The notes beneath the pieces were generated by a model. That model made no database searches, had not been told where the DNA came from, and saw only the letters and a list, made by a program, of their open reading frames with translations. Both the position numbers and the translations under genes were made by a program. From assembly GCA_009926705.1 (NCBI GenBank), contig RFOJ01000023.1:1-9845 (forward strand): a stretch of 9,845 bases of DNA, in the 5' to 3' direction. The stretch is from Acidimicrobiia bacterium. GTDB lineage: Bacteria > Actinomycetota > Acidimicrobiia > Acidimicrobiales > Ilumatobacteraceae. The number at the start of each line of letters is the position of its first letter. Within the stretch, counting starts at the first letter, position 1. Of this stretch, positions 6,788-9,845 are shown in pieces.

Positions 6788-8192
6788 GGGAGAGTTCGGT
6801 CATGGGAGGCCGCTCTTTTCGTTCGGGCAAGAATGATGAAGTGTCGACCTCGTCGCCGTGATTCGGAATCTCCACGTGCCAACCGAGCCGCTGACGCATC
6901 ATCTCGCGCAAGGCCACACTTGCGTCGACTTCGCCGTGGTTCAGGTAGGTGCGCACCGGCGCGCTCGATGAATGCCCGGCCCAGTCCACGAGTTCGTTCA
7001 TGTCGGCGTGCGCAGAGAGCGATGCGAGATGCTCCACCCGCGCTCGCACCGGCACGGCGACCCCGAAGATTCGCACATGTGACGCCCTCGAGATGATCGC
7101 GTGTCCTCGTGTGCCGAAGGCCTGGTAGCCGACGAACAGCAGTGTGTTGCGCGGGTGCGGCGCGAGTTGTGCGAGGTGACGCAAGACGCGACCCCCGGTG
7201 GCCATGCCGCTTGCGGAGATGACGATCTTCGGCGACTCGTCGCGGGTGAGCGCCTTCGACGCTTCGACGGTGCGCACGTAGTGCACGTGCTGCGACATGC
7301 GCTCGCACTGTGCCGGAGTGAGCTTGTGCTCGTCGCGGTGGCGCAAGAAGAGCTCGGTGGCGTCGGTGGCCATCGGGCTGTTCACGTAGACCGGAACATC
7401 GGGTATCTCGCCGCCGACCCGCAAGTCGGAGAGCAACGAGAGAATTTCTTGCGCCCGTCCGACGGCAAATGACGGGATGAGCAACGTGCCGCCGCACGCG
7501 ATGGTGTCGTTCGTAATGCGCTTCAGTCGATCGCGGCTGTCGTCGAGAGGGTGCGCACGGTCGCCGTAGGTGGACTCCATCACCAATACGTCGGTGGGTT
7601 GCAGCGGGGCCGGGGGCCGCATGACGCGGGCATGTGCACGACCAACGTCACCGCTGAAGGTAATCCGAACGTCGCTGTCGTGCAGCTGCACCGTTGACGC
7701 ACCGATGATGTGGCCGGCCTGAAAGAACGTGAGGCGCACGTCGCCGACCGTCTTGATGGTGTTCACGAACGGCACTGGGCGAAGAAGCGCCAACGCGTCG
7801 TGTGCATCACGTGCCGTAAACAGTGGTATTGCCGGATGGTGGCGCGAGGTGCGGTGCTTGTTCGCATATGACGCCTCTTCTTCTTCGAGATGCGCGGCGT
7901 CGGGCAAGACCAGTTGGCAGATGTCGGCGGTGCCCGGCGTGCACCAGACCGGGCCGCGAAACCCGTCGCGCACGAGCACTGGCAGGTAACCCGAGTGGTC
8001 GATGTGTGCGTGCGTGAGCACAACGGCATCGATTGACGACGGATCAACCGGGAAATCTTCGCGATTGCGGGCACGCACTTCGCGATCGCCTTGAAAGAGG
8101 CCGCAGTCGACCAGTACTCGAGCGCCACCAGTGTCGACGATGGTTCGCGAACCAGTGACGGTGCCGTTGGCACCCCAGAACCCGATCAGCAT
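6780..8192 (-). CDS. Beta-CASP metallo-beta-lactamase fold ribonuclease (CPSF/YsH1-like)
   Basis: This 470-residue protein opens with GFWGANGTVTGSRTIVDTGGA (4-24), the usual N-terminus of this family. The metal-binding motif HAHIDH is at 61-66, with further ligands His161 (QAGHIIGAS) and Asp182 (FSGDVGR). The beta-CASP part has MESTYGDR (205-212), then SASGMATGGRVLRHL (327-341) and SLSAHADMNEL (391-401, His395). All expected metal-site and beta-CASP residues appear present, so an active zinc-dependent RNA endonuclease or exonuclease is predicted. The ATG at 8192 gives the family-typical N-terminus. An in-frame ATG at 8345 would add 51 low-complexity residues encoded by the 33-base tandem repeat. 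Neither start has a clear ribosome site. The 3' end overlaps the eRF1-like gene by eight bases. Confidence 0.92.
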   Translation of the reverse strand: MLIGFWGANGTVTGSRTIVDTGGARVLVDCGLFQGDREVRARNREDFPVDPSSIDAVVLTHAHIDHSGYLPVLVRDGFRGPVWCTPGTADICQLVLPDAAHLEEEEASYANKHRTSRHHPAIPLFTARDAHDALALLRPVPFVNTIKTVGDVRLTFFQAGHIIGASTVQLHDSDVRITFSGDVGRAHARVMRPPAPLQPTDVLVMESTYGDRAHPLDDSRDRLKRITNDTIACGGTLLIPSFAVGRAQEILSLLSDLRVGGEIPDVPVYVNSPMATDATELFLRHRDEHKLTPAQCERMSQHVHYVRTVEASKALTRDESPKIVISASGMATGGRVLRHLAQLAPHPRNTLLFVGYQAFGTRGHAIISRASHVRIFGVAVPVRARVEHLASLSAHADMNELVDWAGHSSSAPVRTYLNHGEVDASVALREMMRQRLGWHVEIPNHGDEVDTSSFLPERKERPPMTELSHA

Positions 8193-8205
8193 GGTGCGCC
8201 GCACT

Positions 8206-8290
8206 GCATGGTCGGGTGCGTCACGCGTGCGGCAGCGCGCATGGTCGGGTGCGTCACGCGTGCGGCAGCGCGCATCGTCGGGTGCGTCAC
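8206..8290. repeat. 33-base tandem repeat upstream of the beta-CASP RNase gene
   Basis: Copies at 8206-8238 and 8239-8271 are identical. A third, partial copy at 8272-8290 has one mismatch in 19 bases. Each full copy holds the perfect palindrome CACGCGTG (8222-8229 and 8255-8262). The array is 14-98 bases upstream of the RNase start at 8192, in the 180-base gap after the signal-peptidase-like gene. The unit is a multiple of three and the RNase frame is open through it (peptide unit DAPDHARCRTR). It could therefore be either an upstream control region or an N-terminal coding repeat. Confidence 0.9.
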
Positions 8291-8372
8291 AGTCGAGACG
8301 ATGAGGGGGAAACTGGCGAGTGCCGCTGGGCTCTCCAGCCACCATCTCGAGTGCGACGAACCCATACGGCCT

Positions 8373-8894
8373 CTATTCCGCGGCCGAATCGGAAGCCGAT
8401 GATGTGCGTCGAGCGTCGCCCGACGAGTGAGAAGTCGCTGATGTGCGCCGCGCGTTCGGCGCAGTCGCAAAACTCGATAGCGAGCGCCGCGATTTTCCGG
8501 CTGAACCCTCCACGATGCGCCCGACGTTGACGAGACGTGCCTCCACCTCGCCAATCACGTGGCTTGCATCGACGATGCTGTCGGCGACGAGACCGTCGGC
8601 GTCTCTGCGCACGACGTATTTTGTGCCGCCGTTCGAGGGGTGCATCACCATGCAGATACGACGGACGTTGGGCGACATTCCGGCATGTGCAGAGTCGTAG
8701 GCAATCACGTCGCCGACCCCGTAGTCGGCCTCTCGGTGCGACGAGCTTCGTGTCGATTTACTTGACGATTTGCGCCACGATCTGTGCGACGACTTTCGAA
8801 CGACGAGCACGTCACCGGCGAAGATGCTCGGCCGCATCGCGTCTGACCGGGTGACGAAGAATCGCCACGGCCACGCCTTCCCAAAGATTGTCAT
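8373..8894 (-). CDS. Signal peptidase I/LexA-fold (S24/S26) protein with substituted catalytic residues
   Basis: This 173-residue protein resembles the soluble catalytic core of signal peptidase I, SodX-type or LexA-type serine peptidases. It has RSDAMRPSIFAGDVLVVRK (16-34), VGDVIAYDS (60-68), NVRRICMVMHP (76-86), and a final TKYVVRRDAD...VIGEVEARLVNVGR block (91-126) that matches the family FxxxGDN...IxGKV region. In active members the first motif reads GDSMxPT with the nucleophile Ser; here that residue is Ala19 (codon GCG at 8838-8840). The Lys of the VKRV motif aligns with Arg78. No membrane segment is seen. An internal basic, Ser-rich loop (35-54) and a Ser/Arg-rich tail (131-173) flank the fold. 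It begins two bases after the stop of the upstream membrane protein gene with a strong ribosome site. It is probably a catalytically inactive homologue, though an unusual alignment is possible. Confidence 0.7.
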   Translation of the reverse strand: MTIFGKAWPWRFFVTRSDAMRPSIFAGDVLVVRKSSHRSWRKSSSKSTRSSSHREADYGVGDVIAYDSAHAGMSPNVRRICMVMHPSNGGTKYVVRRDADGLVADSIVDASHVIGEVEARLVNVGRIVEGSAGKSRRSLSSFATAPNARRTSATSHSSGDARRTSSASDSAAE

Positions 8895-8896
8895 GC

Positions 8897-9845
8897 TCAG
8901 ACTCCTCGACTGCTCAACGACAGGTCTTGCTCGTCGCGCAGACCGCGCTTGGCGAGCCACCAGAGCAGCACGCCTGAAAATGCGATGAGCACTCCCACGA
9001 TCAACACGATGAGCGGTGCGCGGTCTTCACCTGGAAAGAAGTGTGCGATGCCCCACGGAATGAACGCGATTAAACCGATGAGACCTGCCACCGAGACGAG
9101 AATGTGCCCTGGCACGGTGCCCGCAGCCACGAGCAGTACGGCGAGAATGGCACCGTAGACGGTGGCGAAGTCTTGCGACTCCACGCCAGTGACGGCAGCA
9201 CCAATCAGCGCGGCCGCCGCACCAAGCGCGGTGGTAAAACTGCCGCTGATCGACAAGTCAGAAAACCCCGCCAACACGAGCAACGCGCCGATGATGCTGA
9301 TGACGAGGCCGGTGTTCACGCCTGCTTGGTCGGCGTAGTGCGCCACTGCAGGTGGGGTGCTCTGCACCATGCCGACGATGCCGACGATGGTGAAGCCCAC
9401 TCGCAATGCCGCTTCGTGCGGGCCGATAAACATCGTCGCCAAGAAGATGAGCGACGCAGCCGACGCCACCGCGACGAGTAGAGCCGGGCCTGTCCACTCT
9501 TGCGACGCGAAGATTGCACCCGCGACCGTTGCGATGCCGCCGAGCGTGCCGGTGATCCAGTTGCCTTCTTTCTCGATGGTCAACGCGACCCACAAATAGA
9601 TGGCGCCGACGATCCAGACAGCCGAACCTGCGGCTCCGAAGTCCCAGAGTTCTTTGGTGCCGGCGCCGCATGCCACAGCGAACGCGCCGAGGGCGGTGAC
9701 ATGCTGCGCGAAGCCGCTTCGCCACCACCAGAACAATGCACTCACTGCGGCTACTGCGACCGAGATGACGAACACTCGTCGCGTGGCTTCGGTGGCATCG
9801 AACCACTCCTCGCCGACGACTGAGCCGAAGACCCCGACGCACGCG
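8897..9845 (-). CDS. Polytopic membrane protein of unknown function (5' end probably outside window)
   Basis: I do not recognise the family. The frame is open to the window edge: upstream of a possible GTG start at 9775 it continues with plausible protein sequence (GEEWFDATEARR just before the first membrane segment). The gene is therefore best treated as truncated at its 5' end. About ten hydrophobic segments follow, mostly Ala/Gly/Val/Ile-rich and separated by very short loops such as KELWDF, EKEGNW, GPHEA and PGEDRAP. A short charged C-terminus ends the protein (KRGLRDEQDLSLSSRGV). No catalytic or transport motif is visible. It resembles in style the DUF-type multi-span proteins of actinobacteria, and no substrate can be inferred. 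Its stop lies two bases before the start of the signal-peptidase-like gene, so the two are probably co-transcribed and translationally coupled. Confidence 0.75.
   Translation of the reverse strand, partial: ACVGVFGSVVGEEWFDATEATRRVFVISVAVAAVSALFWWWRSGFAQHVTALGAFAVACGAGTKELWDFGAAGSAVWIVGAIYLWVALTIEKEGNWITGTLGGIATVAGAIFASQEWTGPALLVAVASAASLIFLATMFIGPHEAALRVGFTIVGIVGMVQSTPPAVAHYADQAGVNTGLVISIIGALLVLAGFSDLSISGSFTTALGAAAALIGAAVTGVESQDFATVYGAILAVLLVAAGTVPGHILVSVAGLIGLIAFIPWGIAHFFPGEDRAPLIVLIVGVLIAFSGVLLWWLAKRGLRDEQDLSLSSRGV
8902..8907 (-). promoter_or_regulatory. Ribosome binding site deciding the start of the S26-like gene
   Basis: On the minus strand GAGGAG stands seven bases before the ATG at 8894. 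This is the best ribosome site in the window. It rejects the 22-residue longer form starting at 8960, whose extra part would overlap the membrane protein gene. Confidence 0.75.

Noticed and set aside
8206..8290. CRISPR-like array
   Set aside because: The copies are directly adjacent with no unique spacers, so this is a simple tandem repeat.
8091..8402. Plus-strand ORF with repeated MVGCVTRAAAR units
   Set aside because: It is the reverse reading of the 33-base DNA repeat and the RNase 5' end, with no ribosome site or family resemblance.

Overview
The window is GC-rich, gene-dense DNA, with genes joined by overlaps or gaps of a few bases. It looks like an actinobacterium, perhaps one of the Acidimicrobiia. 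That placement is inference from base composition, the actinobacterial-style tad gene order and the ABC transporter subfamily; no marker gene is present.

Left part (1-3954, plus strand): the distal end of a tad/flp-type pilus operon. In order it holds the C-terminal part of a TadZ/CpaE-like localisation ATPase (cut by the window edge), the TadA/CpaF secretion ATPase, the membrane platform proteins TadB and TadC, and a short A24 prepilin peptidase. The stop and start codons overlap or abut, so the genes are probably translationally coupled. The prepilin peptidase would process the pilins, TadA would power assembly through TadB/TadC, and TadZ would position the machine. Pilin genes are not in the window.

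Middle part (3938-6787, minus strand): a universal stress protein gene meets the tad operon tail to tail with a 17-base overlap. Upstream of it (176 bases) lies an imperfect 27-base tandem repeat. Next come an ABC-2 type exporter (permease and ATPase) and a small histidine-rich protein resembling the bacterial eRF1-domain-like family.

Right part (6780-9845, minus strand): a beta-CASP metallo-beta-lactamase RNase heads a tight four-gene run (RNase, eRF1-like protein, ABC ATPase, ABC permease). Its upstream region contains a 33-base tandem repeat carrying a perfect CACGCGTG palindrome. Beyond the repeat are a signal-peptidase-I/LexA-fold protein with both expected catalytic residues substituted, and a polytopic membrane protein of unknown function that runs off the window edge.

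Most worth a second look: the apparent pseudo-peptidase paired with the membrane protein, the RNase/eRF1-like/ABC gene run, and the two promoter-proximal tandem repeats. No RNA genes, insertion sequences, CRISPR arrays or convincing intrinsic terminators were seen.
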